This document shows, piece after piece, positions 1 through 9,583 of a stretch of 48,588 nt of DNA (the first letter of the stretch is position 1; each line of letters begins with the position of its first letter). The stretch is taken from contig JAIXMF010000064.1 of assembly GCA_025201365.1 (NCBI GenBank), positions 1 to 48,588 of the forward strand. The letters are read 5' to 3'. A program made the position numbers and the translations under genes. This DNA is from Syncephalis plumigaleata (Eukaryota; Zoopagomycota; Zoopagomycetes; Zoopagales; Piptocephalidaceae). A model generated the notes under the pieces. It worked only from the letters and a program-made list of their open reading frames with translations, searched no databases and was not told the DNA's origin.

Positions 1-1090
1 CCTCATACTATTATTACTACTACCATTGTTATTGTTTTTTGTTTGGCAGCTATTACTGCTATGTTCAAATACTGCATATTCGTTTACTTTTCGTTTATTA
101 ATCTTTCTCTTTTCCTTTCGTTCTGTTTCTTTCCTTTGTCTTCATCGTCTTCATCGCCGTTATCCTCCTCCTCCTCTTTCCTTCTCCTCTTCTCCTTCTT
201 ATTGACAGGTGTAGTGTTGCAACTGTATTATTATTATTACTAGTAGTAGTGGTAATAATATGGTTGCCTCACTTACCAAATATTTTGTTGTTATTTTATC
301 GGTTCATTTCATTTCCTGCTCACATACACTTTATCTTCAATCTCCATAATAGGACTATTACCATTGATTACGTTTATCTCGATTGATTTTCTTATATTTT
401 TACTATATTATTATATCATCATCATCATATTACTATTAACTAGATGGCACCTGCTATCTATTAACACCCTTTTGGTGTATTTCTTCTATTCTAACGATCC
501 TTGTCCCTCATTTATATGGTAATAAGCGCCTATTAGGATATCATCTATGATGGATAGATCATGTTACCTACATGCTTGGATGATACTTTATTATTTCATC
601 TAATCCTGTTAACTTCGCTCTACTCTTCAATCTAGTCAGATAGATGTTGATATCGTTTGTATAGGTGCATGTGTGCGCGTATGTTCCTTTAAAAATAGTA
701 TACCTGTGTATTTTGTAGCTATTGCGTTTCTTTCTCTTTTCTTTTTATGATACTTTCTCGTATGTGTGCGCACGTCTCTACTTCTTACTCTTCTCTACTC
801 TACTTTTATATCTATTCAACGTAGCATGGTCCTTTTTGACCGCAATATTTATCCTTTTTAACGACGCTTTCTACATACTCATTATTCTCGCACACACTTC
901 GACCAAGTTCCTTTTTACTACTATCATTATCACTACTATTTATCGGCTTTGTTTAAAAATGACACCTGTCACTGAACATTGAATAGTCCAAAATGTTGTA
1001 TTATTTACTTGTGTAATCCTCGCCTTTATTTATTTATTTATTGAATCATCGTGTGTTATCCACATCATAGAAAACCATACTCTTTCCTTT
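1..1090. other. Pyrimidine-rich region without a recognisable gene
   Basis: The plus strand is strongly T/C-rich, with runs of TTC, CTT and TAT triplets. Open frames here encode only low-complexity Ser/Phe/Leu strings and some begin at TTG rather than ATG. I see no family signature, no convincing exon chain and no RNA gene. The last part presumably holds the promoter and 5' leader of the following TELO2 gene. Confidence 0.5.
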
Positions 1091-4000
1091 ATGCATTCTT
1101 CTTCGTCACTACGCCAGTGGCTTAGAGAGCTACGTGCTCAACTAGCCAATACGCATACTGATATCAATACAGTTCATGCACTGTTAGCTCCTCTAATCTG
1201 GTTGGGTATCGATTGTCCTAGTGATAACAGTATCAGTACAGTGGCAACCCCACCCGTTGAAGCTACACTTATCACGCGTATACAACTGGTGGAATCAGCA
1301 TTCCCTGAACATACTCGCTTTCTACTACGACATGTATGCGTTAATTGGACACTAGCCTTTACGAATGAACAACGAAAACAATACTTTGACCCTTACTTCC
1401 TATGGATATCTAACAAGGATACTACTACTAGTACTACTACTAGTACTGAAATGCGATTACTCTTAGGTGCTATTCATGCCAATAGCTTACGCACGCTAAC
1501 AAACGCACTGTCAGAGGACTGGGCCAATCAGGATCGATTTATTATGTCAACTGTATGGCGACTACTCACTAGTTTGATACAGCAATTGGATATTGCTACA
1601 CTTTATAAAAGCCAAATGGATACTACTACGAAAACAACACCAACCTGGCATGATATAGCCAATATTCTATGCTCACTACCTACTCGAGTAAGCAATGCAA
1701 TGGCAGGAGGATCACCAGTAACACCTCTACTAGAAACAACGTATCCTTTATAGTAGATGTTATCGTATTAGTTATATGATTTAACCATCTGAACAGCATG
1801 TATTTTCGTCATATAACTCGATTGATTCATGATGCATTAGAAGTGGAATACATAGAAGTATAGCAATTATGATATGCAATATATTAGATGACTAATAGTA
1901 GTTTTAGATAGTGATACGAATTACGAACTATTCCTTAAGCATATGTCACAGTTTATCGAACGATGTATACGATTAGGCTATGGAGGTAGAATGCAATCGA
2001 CTAGTATTGATGTGTATTCACTAATATTGATTAAATGCTTAGAGACTATGACACCTACTCTATTAGCAACTCATCGAAGATCAGTACATAATGTATGGCC
2101 ACATCTATTGACACGAATAGCATTACCGCAAAAGCATCAGCTGTTGAAGTTGATATTACAAGAGTTGATGCATTCCACTCGAGGTAATACTAGTGCATAT
2201 ATATATATCTAGTATCTAGTATCTAGCATCTAATTACACTATGATCCCAAGTAGATATTGATTCAGCAGAACAGACACTCATCAATGCACTAATACAACC
2301 TGATTATTTATGTCAACTAATGAATGGACACAAGAACAAAAGAATATGTATATACATACAATTCAGCAGTGCTTAATTAATACTCAATGGACAAGCTGGA
2401 TGGTATATGCATTTATTAAGCATATCATGTCAATATTAGATCAACAAATGGATAAAGGTAAGTGAATACTAGATGTCATTGATGTAACTGAAATAACCGC
2501 GTATGTCACTAGATGATATTCAATCACAAATACTAAATCAATTGATTGGTCATTGGGGTGAACGTGTATTTATTCAGTCAGTGGATAGAGCAGGACAACA
2601 AAGTAAGTTGTTACCATAGAGTTATAGTCTACTTACATGTATAATGAATAGGAATAACGCAGATCATTCTATTCATGTTGAAGCACGTAACACGTAAAGC
2701 AGTGAAGGATGTTGCACATACATCTATATTTCTGGATGCCATTAATAGACGACTAGATAGCATGAATCATTTCAATAGAAAGATAGGCATGGTAATTACA
2801 AGAGGAAGAGAAATTAGTAATATTAATAAAATTGACTTACTTGTTACATGACAGATTACTGCAGAAGCATTCTCAGATATTGCTAGTTCAACAGAGGATA
2901 AACTTGATTTTGATTTAGATGCAAAAGATGCTGATGTCATTTTATTACGCAGTCTTGCCTCTACACCAAAGTTACCGGAACAATCTACTACTATTGATGA
3001 TACTCAATTAGTATCGACATTGACACCGAATGATAATGAAGTAGAACAAGAACAAGAACATGGATATGAAGGCAATGATGATGATGATGATGATCCTGAT
3101 GCACTTGTTCGACCAATAGATGAATTATCGGATCAAGAGGAGGAAGAGGAACAATATAAAGAACTGAATAAAATGAAAGGCAAGTACATGACACGTCATC
3201 AAATAGACATAATGAATAATGAATGAGAACAGATGAGAGTACAGAATGGAAAACTCGGAAACCAAGGTAAATAGTCGAGTGAGATGATGGTGTCATCTAT
3301 TACTTACTAACCATTCAATTAGATATTTACGTGATCTTGTTCAGTATTTGAAATCAGATGATGATATTGACAAATGGATGGTTGGCATTACAAGTGCAGC
3401 AGAGCTTATTGATCTTGTAACTGAAGAAACTTTAGGTATGTATATAGATATATATATATATAGATTACACTATTAATACTATGGTTGTGGTTATTAGCTG
3501 TATGGGCAGTATCATTAGCACGACAATTAGTGCACTTACAAGATACATTTGAACAACCGGAATTCATTCCTGCATTACGTGCTGCATTAATTAGTTTAAT
3601 GAAGAAGAGTGATGAAGCTACCAGGTAAGTAGCTGTCTATTGATTGTAGATTAGTAAGAGTGGAATGTGATTAACCATTCAAAGATATATTATTCAATTT
3701 ATGAGCGATCGAGATTGTTCATTATCACGACGTGTATTACTACTAGATTGTATACGGCAGTTGACGCATTACTTGAATGAATTACCCGCTCCAATTGATA
3801 AGGAGGTATGCCATGAATGACTGCATCAATTAATTAATTGTGAATGGCACTGACTTGCTAATCAACTAGGAGGCAAAAGTACTACAACCAACTGGCACTG
3901 TTGTATGGACATCGTCACGACTTCAATTGGCAACTAGTCAAGGTACAACGAAATGGATGCAACGACATAGTGCGATTATTCAACAACTACTTGATGCTAG

Positions 4001-4589
4001 TCTTGATAATGATCCCAGGTAATTGCGTAACATACTCGTGATACTACGTGGAATGATTAACCATTGAAATAGAAGTATTATATTACAAGATGTATTAACA
4101 CTACGTGCCTATATTACAACACTTGCTGATATGCTTGCATTATCGAGTAAGTTACGTGATGATACCTTACTATTTGTGCTAACTAGACATTAATGACTAT
4201 CGACTAGAAAACTCACCAGATCTATGGCGATTATGTCACCCGTTCATTGAACTATTAATGCCATTACGATATCATCCTAATCCTGAAATAGTTGAGATAG
4301 TACTTGTTGGCTTTATTGCCATTGTATCCACATTGAATGCTAATGTGCACACGGAATTCCTAAGTTACATACGACCTATTCATGACTGGCTTACAGGTAA
4401 GTATAGATATACTTATGAATGACGTGTCTATCTATAATAATAATGCTATCAATACTAGGATTATTTACCGAGTCAGCAGCCGTTCAACTTCAACCGCAAA
4501 TAGTTACACTTGGTTCAGCATTGAGTGCATTTAGTGAAAAGGCTGAAGTAAATATACATCAAATGCTAGATCATTTGGACATTGAATAA
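1091..4589 (+). CDS. TEL2: TELO2/Tel2-like protein, TTT complex subunit (15 exons, one apparent frame break)
   Basis: HEAT-repeat protein of the TELO2/Tel2 family, which with TTI1 and TTI2 helps mature PIKK kinases (TOR, ATM/ATR, Tra1). The exon chain matches TELO2 along its length: an N-terminal S-L-P-T-R-V-S-N block, a region ending in K-I-G-M-V-I, an acidic linker with D-D-D-D-P-D followed by P-R-Y-L-R-D-L, and a C-terminal L-R-Y-H-P-N-P-E block ending D-I-E-stop. Introns inferred (first to last base): 1741-1796, 1858-1939, 2184 to about 2250, 2458-2512, 2603-2651, 2792-2854, 3180-3232 (GC-AG), 3267-3322, 3436-3497, 3625-3684, 3806-3869, 4019-4072, 4147-4207 and 4397-4458. Between about 2300 and 2335 two well-matching segments lie in different frames, so either one base is missing or intron 3 extends to 2334 and skips family-like sequence. 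EAF7 follows 103 bp downstream on the same strand. Confidence 0.82.
3180..3232 (+). other. GC-AG intron in TELO2
   Basis: The donor is G|GCAAGT and the acceptor AACAG. Reading through gives a stop within 16 codons, whereas removing 53 nt joins the acidic linker to D-E-S-T-E-W and then, across the next intron, to P-R-Y-L-R-D-L, as TELO2 expects. An acceptor 12 nt further on keeps the same frame. Confidence 0.65.
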
Positions 4590-4692
4590 CAATGATAGTA
4601 ATAAAAATATATATTGGATCATTTATTGTGTTTCTCATCCAATTTCATCACTCACATTTCCTATTCGCATTTCTCTTTGCCATATACACATT

Positions 4693-5278
4693 ATGGATTC
4701 AGAAGCACTTACTTCACCTACATTGCACTCGCCTGCACTGACTGGTCCTTCTGTGTCAACGCCATCTGACGGACCAGATACGATCTGGACTACAGCTATG
4801 GAGATTGCGCTGTTCCGAGCTATTGCACGACATAAACCGGTTGGTAAGTAATATTGCTGCGCCATAACAATTAGTACATATGATCTTACATAGCGACGCC
4901 TATTACTACTATTGCTACTACTATTATACTATTTAGGCTTGCATAAACATTTCCGTATGATGGGTGTTGTCGAGGAGTATAACCGTCAATCACCCATTAA
5001 ACTTAACGCCGACGATATTTGGACGCACTTGTCCACAATGTACGATTTGAATTCACTTGACGAAATGGCAAGTAGTCGCGCTATTCAATATGCATGTATT
5101 GATTACATTACATTATACGCTAACTATATATATATATATATACATGTTGCCTATTGCTATCTTATAGGAAGAGGAGAATGATCATAGTGAATTGAAATGG
5201 CCAGTACCCGGTACGGATTCATCAGAAGTACTCGACTTTTCATTGCCATCGCGTGATTTTGACGAGCTATTCAAGTAG
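4693..5278 (+). CDS. EAF7: EAF7/MRGBP-like subunit of the NuA4 histone acetyltransferase
   Basis: Three exons, 4693-4843, 4937-5067 and 5168-5278, give 130 residues. The core is the CT20/EAF7 domain: I-W-T-T-A-M-E-I-A-L-F-R-A near residue 35, then H-K-P-V-G-L-H-K-H-F-R-M, then D-D-I-W-T-H-L-S-T-M-Y-D-L. This order and spacing is what MRGBP/EAF7 shows. In yeast and humans the protein partners EAF3/MRG15 in NuA4/TIP60. The N-terminus is Ser/Thr/Pro-rich and the C-terminus acidic, ending D-F-D-E-L-F-K. The second intron starts with GCAAGT, not GT. The ATG at 4693 precedes the domain in frame; an earlier in-frame ATG near 4582 would overlap the TELO2 stop region and add residues unlike the family. 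It lies in tandem with TELO2, and a mobile element begins 167 bp after its stop. Confidence 0.88.
5068..5167 (+). other. GC-AG intron in EAF7
   Basis: Donor ATG|GCAAGT, branch-like GCTAAC near 5120, a TA repeat, and acceptor CTTATAG. Splicing joins D-E-M to E-E-E-N-D in phase 0 and restores the acidic tail. Reading through brings in a low-complexity, unrelated tail. Confidence 0.65.
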
Positions 5279-5445
5279 CAATAGTAGTAGTAATCATCAG
5301 TATTCACCTTTTATTATTCAATGGATATTGTATAGACTGTAAACTCTAGCATTAATAAACATGATAATCACTTTTTGATATTAACTCGTCGTCTATGTCA
5401 AGTCAATTAATACGCGTTTTATTAAGAGTGGTAATGCTGACATTA

Positions 5446-6062
5446 CAAGCTTTTTCCATCCAATTTGCGCAGTTAGCCTTCTGTTTTTACGAATAAATAA
5501 TTGTTATAATAACACTTACAAGTATTTCTACCCCCGTATTTTGGGTGCCTTGTCGCTTGGGCGACAGTGCGGCGGTTGACGATACAACCTGGTTAATTTG
5601 TTTTTTGATGTTTGTGTTCCTCTTGATCTTGCTCATCTTGATCTTGATCTTCATTTAGTGAATGCTTTGCGGACGTGCTAGGATCAGGAGGAGAAACGGC
5701 ACCTCGATGGAATTGTGTTGGAATACCCTTTTCCTTACGAACACTACGAATAATCTGAATAAAATTCAGACATGCTGCCATATCCCAATTCCATACATGA
5801 TAATCAATAGCTACTTGTAAGTACATGACATGGCAATATCCAACTATACTAGTACACTTGTATCGTCTATCTTATAGAATTGATGATGATAGTTATCGCT
5901 ATCAATCAATGATCCATTACTGAATACTGAATTATTATTATTATCATGCTGTATCAACTGGCATTTCTACGGTGATAATGGTGTTAACAATTGTGTAGAG
6001 TTATTTATTCATAAAGAGCAAATGTTAAAGGATAAATGCGCAAATTGGATGGAAAAACACTG
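5446..6062. mobile_element. Fanzor-tail MITE-like element, copy 1 (617 bp)
   Basis: A dispersed element also present at 23432-23979 and 24901-25448. TA dinucleotides flank it (5444-5445 and 6063-6064). Left end CAAGCTTTTTCCATCC, right end (reverse complement) CAGTGTTTTTCCATCC; both continue into CAATTTGCGCA, and a second shared block ATTGTTAACAC-like lies further in. Ends plus TA duplication point to a Tc1/mariner-type transposase, none of which is encoded here, so the copy is non-autonomous. The minus strand keeps a reading frame resembling the C-terminus of a Fanzor/TnpB-type protein. Copy 1 differs from the other two in its left interior (around 5535-5590), where TGTCGC-TTGG-GCGACA forms a perfect 6-bp hairpin. 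Confidence 0.7.
5593..5871 (-). pseudogene. Fanzor/TnpB-type C-terminal fragment, copy 1
   Basis: The frame is open from about 5871, upstream of the ATG at 5826, to the stop at 5593. It reads Y-K-C-T-S-I-V-G-Y-C-H, then V-A-I-D-Y-H-V-W-N-W-D-M-A-A-C-L-N, then I-P-T-Q-F-H-R and a Glu/Asp/Gln-rich tail. T-S followed by a Cys/His knuckle and then N-R-D-x3-A-x2-N is the C-terminal arrangement described for TnpB and eukaryotic Fanzor proteins, where the Asp is the third RuvC residue. Here Arg is Trp, the first Cys of the knuckle is absent, and everything upstream, including the other RuvC acids, is missing. It cannot be an active nuclease. Family assignment is from motif memory, not a search. Confidence 0.55.
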
Positions 6063-6185
6063 TATTGCTGTAAAGTAGGAATTTAAAAAATATTTTTTCT
6101 ATTTATCGCTTTTTGACGATTCTTGCTATTATTTTACGGATTCTCGTTTTGATTGTTGTCCTCATTAACTTGATCTAAAGTAATA

Positions 6186-7599
6186 ATGTACACGCGTATT
6201 GCTAGTAATGCTATGGGTAGAATTACCTTGAGAAGGTAAGTTATACGCTATATAATATAGTTGAACATGTTTACTTATTTGATATCAACTCTATCAATAA
6301 TAGCACGGGTCTATCAGCTTTGTCTACACCAATAATTGCTCATAGACAGTCAGTAAGTAGTATTCTAGTTGTAGTAACATGTATATTTATGTATGTGTAT
6401 GTATGTATGTATGTATGTACTATAGGCAACACGTATCAATCAGCATGCTCGTCAGCTTTCGTCGTTCAGTAATACGTGGTCTAAACGACCTGCCACCGGT
6501 TTAGCAAGTATCCGCAGTGCTAGTTCTAACTTTGCCGCCATCCACAAGCTAAGCAGTGTTCGTTTCTCGTCGACGTTTAGCAATCAAACGGAAGCAGTGG
6601 GTGTTGCTCCATTGACTGCACCAGTAACACCAGAGATCAGCATTGACACTACTAGTCAAGTGGTAGATCCAGTGGCGGCGGATACAGTAGCCAATGCCGC
6701 TAACACAGCCCTGCATATCGGTGATTTCAAAGCGATGGGTCTTGCCAATTATACGCCAGTTGGTGCGGTAGAAGCTCTACTGGAGGCCGTTCAAGTATGG
6801 ACAGGTATGCCATGGTGGTTGACCATTCCGGCCGCTACGGTTATGGTACGCGCTGCAATGGTGCCAATTATGGCGGCACAACAGCGCAACACTGTCGCCC
6901 TACACAATGTTAGTCCGGAAATGGAGAAGATCAAGAAGAAGTTGGTTCGCGCGCAACAGGATAAGGACACGGCCTCTGTTGCTATTCATTCGCAAGAGAT
7001 ACGCGTGCTATTCGAGAAGAATAATGTCAGCCCGATTAGAACGCTATTCCTGTCACTCTCACAATTCCCGGTGTTTATCTCGTTCTTCCTCGCTCTGCGT
7101 AATATGTCGGCCATTCCCGTGCCACAAATGACGGTGGGTGGTCTCGCTTGGTTTGAGAATTTAGCGGCAGCTGATCCCACCTACATATTTCCCGTTCTGT
7201 CGAGTTTAAGTTTCTTGGCCACGTCAGAGGTAGGTTTACTATTCGATACTTGTACCAATACCATCGATTGATGACTGAAATACTACCATGTAGTTGAACA
7301 TGCACTTCAATCCTAACACCGCCATGTCATCTCACATGAAATTGGCCATTCGTGTGCTACCCGCAGCAATGATCGTTTTCACCGCATCACTTCCAGTGGT
7401 AAGTTATTATAGAATAATCGTGTAGATATAAACATATTCATATATTCATCGATGATATTGGTAGTCTCTTCATATCTACTGGCTCGCATCAAGTCTCTTT
7501 TCTATACTCCAGATCATTGCATTCCGTATGCCATTGATACGTAAACTGCTACGAATTCCCGCCTCTATCGAGCATCCAAAGGCGTTTATACGTAAATAA
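6186..7599 (+). CDS. OXA1: Mitochondrial inner-membrane insertase Oxa1
   Basis: Five exons (6186-6235, 6304-6352, 6426-7229, 7294-7398, 7465-7599) encode 380 residues. The first ~80 residues are Arg/Ser-rich and free of acids, as in a mitochondrial presequence. The YidC/Oxa1 core follows: G-M-P-W-W-L-T-I-P, M-V-R-A-A-M-V-P-I, a coiled matrix loop with M-E-K-I-K-K-K, then S-Q-F-P-V-F-I-S-F-F and the last helix I-Y-W-L-A-S-S-L-F-S-I-L-Q before L-R-I-P. About five membrane segments fit the family. Oxa1 inserts mitochondrially and nuclear-encoded proteins from the matrix side. The C-terminus stops soon after the last helix, so the long basic ribosome-binding tail of yeast Oxa1 is short or absent. 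A GTAT repeat sits in intron 2. All introns are GT-AG. Confidence 0.92.
6391..6420. repeat. GTAT microsatellite in OXA1 intron 2
   Basis: Near-perfect GTAT tandem repeat lying wholly inside the second OXA1 intron, ending a few bases before the acceptor. Confidence 0.8.
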
Positions 7600-7865
7600 C
7601 TTAATAGCAAATGAAGCATTAGTACAAGATTTACTATTGACGAATTATGCACGCATACACATATATCTATGCTAATATCAAACAAACTAGCTATAATAAA
7701 AAGAAAAGAGAATAAATCTTGCACTAATGAATACAAATGAAATGAAATTAGTTTATTGGCAGGCTAACATAATGTAATCCTCAATAAGAATCAGGATTGA
7801 ATATTTGCCTATACGGTATATACTAATGAATAGAACAAGGAAGAGCTCTACTGTATAATTGCCAG

Positions 7866-8186
7866 TTACATCAGATTACTATTGCCTGGCCTGGCACACG
7901 TAGGCTTGCCACACTTTTCTCCTCTTGAGCCTGACTTGACGTAGATGCAGTCATATCCTTTACCGCATTTAGATTTGCACACTGGGTTGGCGCATTGAAG
8001 ACTGGGCGCAGTTGGGACACACTCGGTATCCGGGCATGGATTAGAGACAAAATAACATTTAGTATCGCCACGACAGTTACACTGAGGCATCACCATAGGA
8101 CACATAAGCTGGTTCGTTGGAGGGATTCGATAAGCAGTTGTCGTATATGCCAGCATACCGACAACGATTAGACTGATGGAACGCAT
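7866..8186 (-). CDS. Small secreted cysteine-rich protein
   Basis: An intronless 106-residue protein. It opens with a clear signal peptide (M-R-S-I-S-L-I-V-V-G-M-L-A-Y, likely cleaved near T-T-A-Y). The mature part has twelve cysteines in about 80 residues, several as C-x-C or C-x3-C, with a basic, Gly-rich C-terminus. I recognise no named family. Size, secretion signal and cysteine density are those of fungal small secreted cysteine-rich proteins, some of which act as effectors or wall-associated proteins, but nothing here shows a function. It ends 267 bp from the OXA1 stop, convergently. Confidence 0.7.
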   Translation of the reverse strand: MRSISLIVVGMLAYTTTAYRIPPTNQLMCPMVMPQCNCRGDTKCYFVSNPCPDTECVPTAPSLQCANPVCKSKCGKGYDCIYVKSGSRGEKCGKPTCARPGNSNLM

Positions 8187-9583
8187 GCTGAGATGATGTT
8201 ACTTGGTAGGTGTTGATTTGATGAATATACTAATTAATAGTTGAAGCAGGCACAATTAGGAATAAGAAGCGATGAATGTATGGGATGACCATTCAGCAAG
8301 CATGATAACATACGTATATTTATACCTGTGATACCTGTAAAATACCTGTCATAATCCGGTTCATGCTCACCGGAATCCATTGACGTGCTATACATCATGG
8401 TATGGATGTAAACCGGTGGCAAGCGTAGTTATGGTAGTACAATTGCCCCAAAAAAGGTTCATATTGCGGAATGTAAAATTAGCAATGTTTTGGTATTGTT
8501 CTCCGTAGGACACTCCGCATAAGTAGAAGTGGTCAAGTAACCGGTAATACCACTTGGATGTATCAGCATGTTAGAAATGCGAATCAAACTGGCCTTATTC
8601 CAGTATCACAATTAGCATGAACAAGTAATGGCACTGGATCGACATTACAAGTCAAGTCAAGTCAATCAACCAAGTGATTGCTTGATTGATGTACTTCTCT
8701 CGCATTAGTAAAATTAAAAAAATATCACGGCCTTGTATGGATGATTGTTTTGGCGTCATCATATATCCATTCATCTCCTGCATACAGCATTCTCTTCCGT
8801 AATGGAAGTAGCAGCAGTACTGGTAGTAACAGCAACAGCAATGCTACTAGTAGTGTAGAATTAGCTCACGCTTTGCCCCGATCCACCTCCTGAACACTGT
8901 TATGGCCTTTCTTTAATCATGTATTTATTCGATAGTTTGTAGAAGGCATCACATACTAGCAATACAACTAAATGATGTGTCAATTTTGATGAATGTTGAT
9001 TTGTTTCTATGCACTTCAATGAAGCTCAACACAGTCTATCACACTAACGTCTGAATGACACTCACAGCATGTTCATCCTCATCTTGGTGAACTATCCCAA
9101 GCGACACTCGTAGTCAATTCACGACTAGAGCGATTAAACTCCCCCTCTGTATGCCACCCCTTTATGGTAAACCTTCTATGTGGGGTGTACTACTGCTAGC
9201 ACTACGGGTAGTAGCAGTATTCTAGCAAGTAAGTAAGCAGGCAAGTAAGCAAGCAAACTACACTGTCATGCGTACCAGTTCTTTCTATACTTCAGGGGTG
9301 GTGTCAACAATAAGGGATGGTGTTGCTGACTTGCTGGCCAAGTAGTCCGCTACTTCATCAATGTCATCATCGTCAACATTAATAAATAAATATAGCACGT
9401 AATGGTATTTAAGCTTAATCATATTCGTTCTCGCTGCTTCTACCTGTTTACTTGTTGCATTGTACTCCTATCTTAGACTAGGTGCATTCTTATCGATATT
9501 CTATGGCCATTCATTGTCATTGGTCATACCCACATCTATATCTACACATTTAGTGCATATCATTGAGTGTATTTCTAATTATC
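8187..9583. other. Intergenic region, no gene seen
   Basis: About 1.4 kb between two divergently transcribed genes. It has short direct repeats such as AGTAAGCAAGCA near 9230-9260 and serine-codon-like AGC/AGT tracts near 8805-8860, but no open frame I trust and no tRNA-like structure. It probably contains the promoters of both flanking genes. Confidence 0.5.

Noticed and set aside
43-243. ATG-initiated Phe/Ser/Leu-rich frame in the left end
   Set aside because: It simply translates a pyrimidine-rich tract; no conserved motif, no flanking exon signals, ends in poly-Tyr from TAT repeats.
722-982. Hydrophobic frame that could suggest a small membrane protein
   Set aside because: It starts at TTG, and T-rich DNA gives hydrophobic residues by composition alone.
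2991-3296. Minus-strand frame over the TELO2 acidic linker with a His run
   Set aside because: It is the antisense of GAT/GAA repeats encoding the Asp/Glu linker in the real gene.
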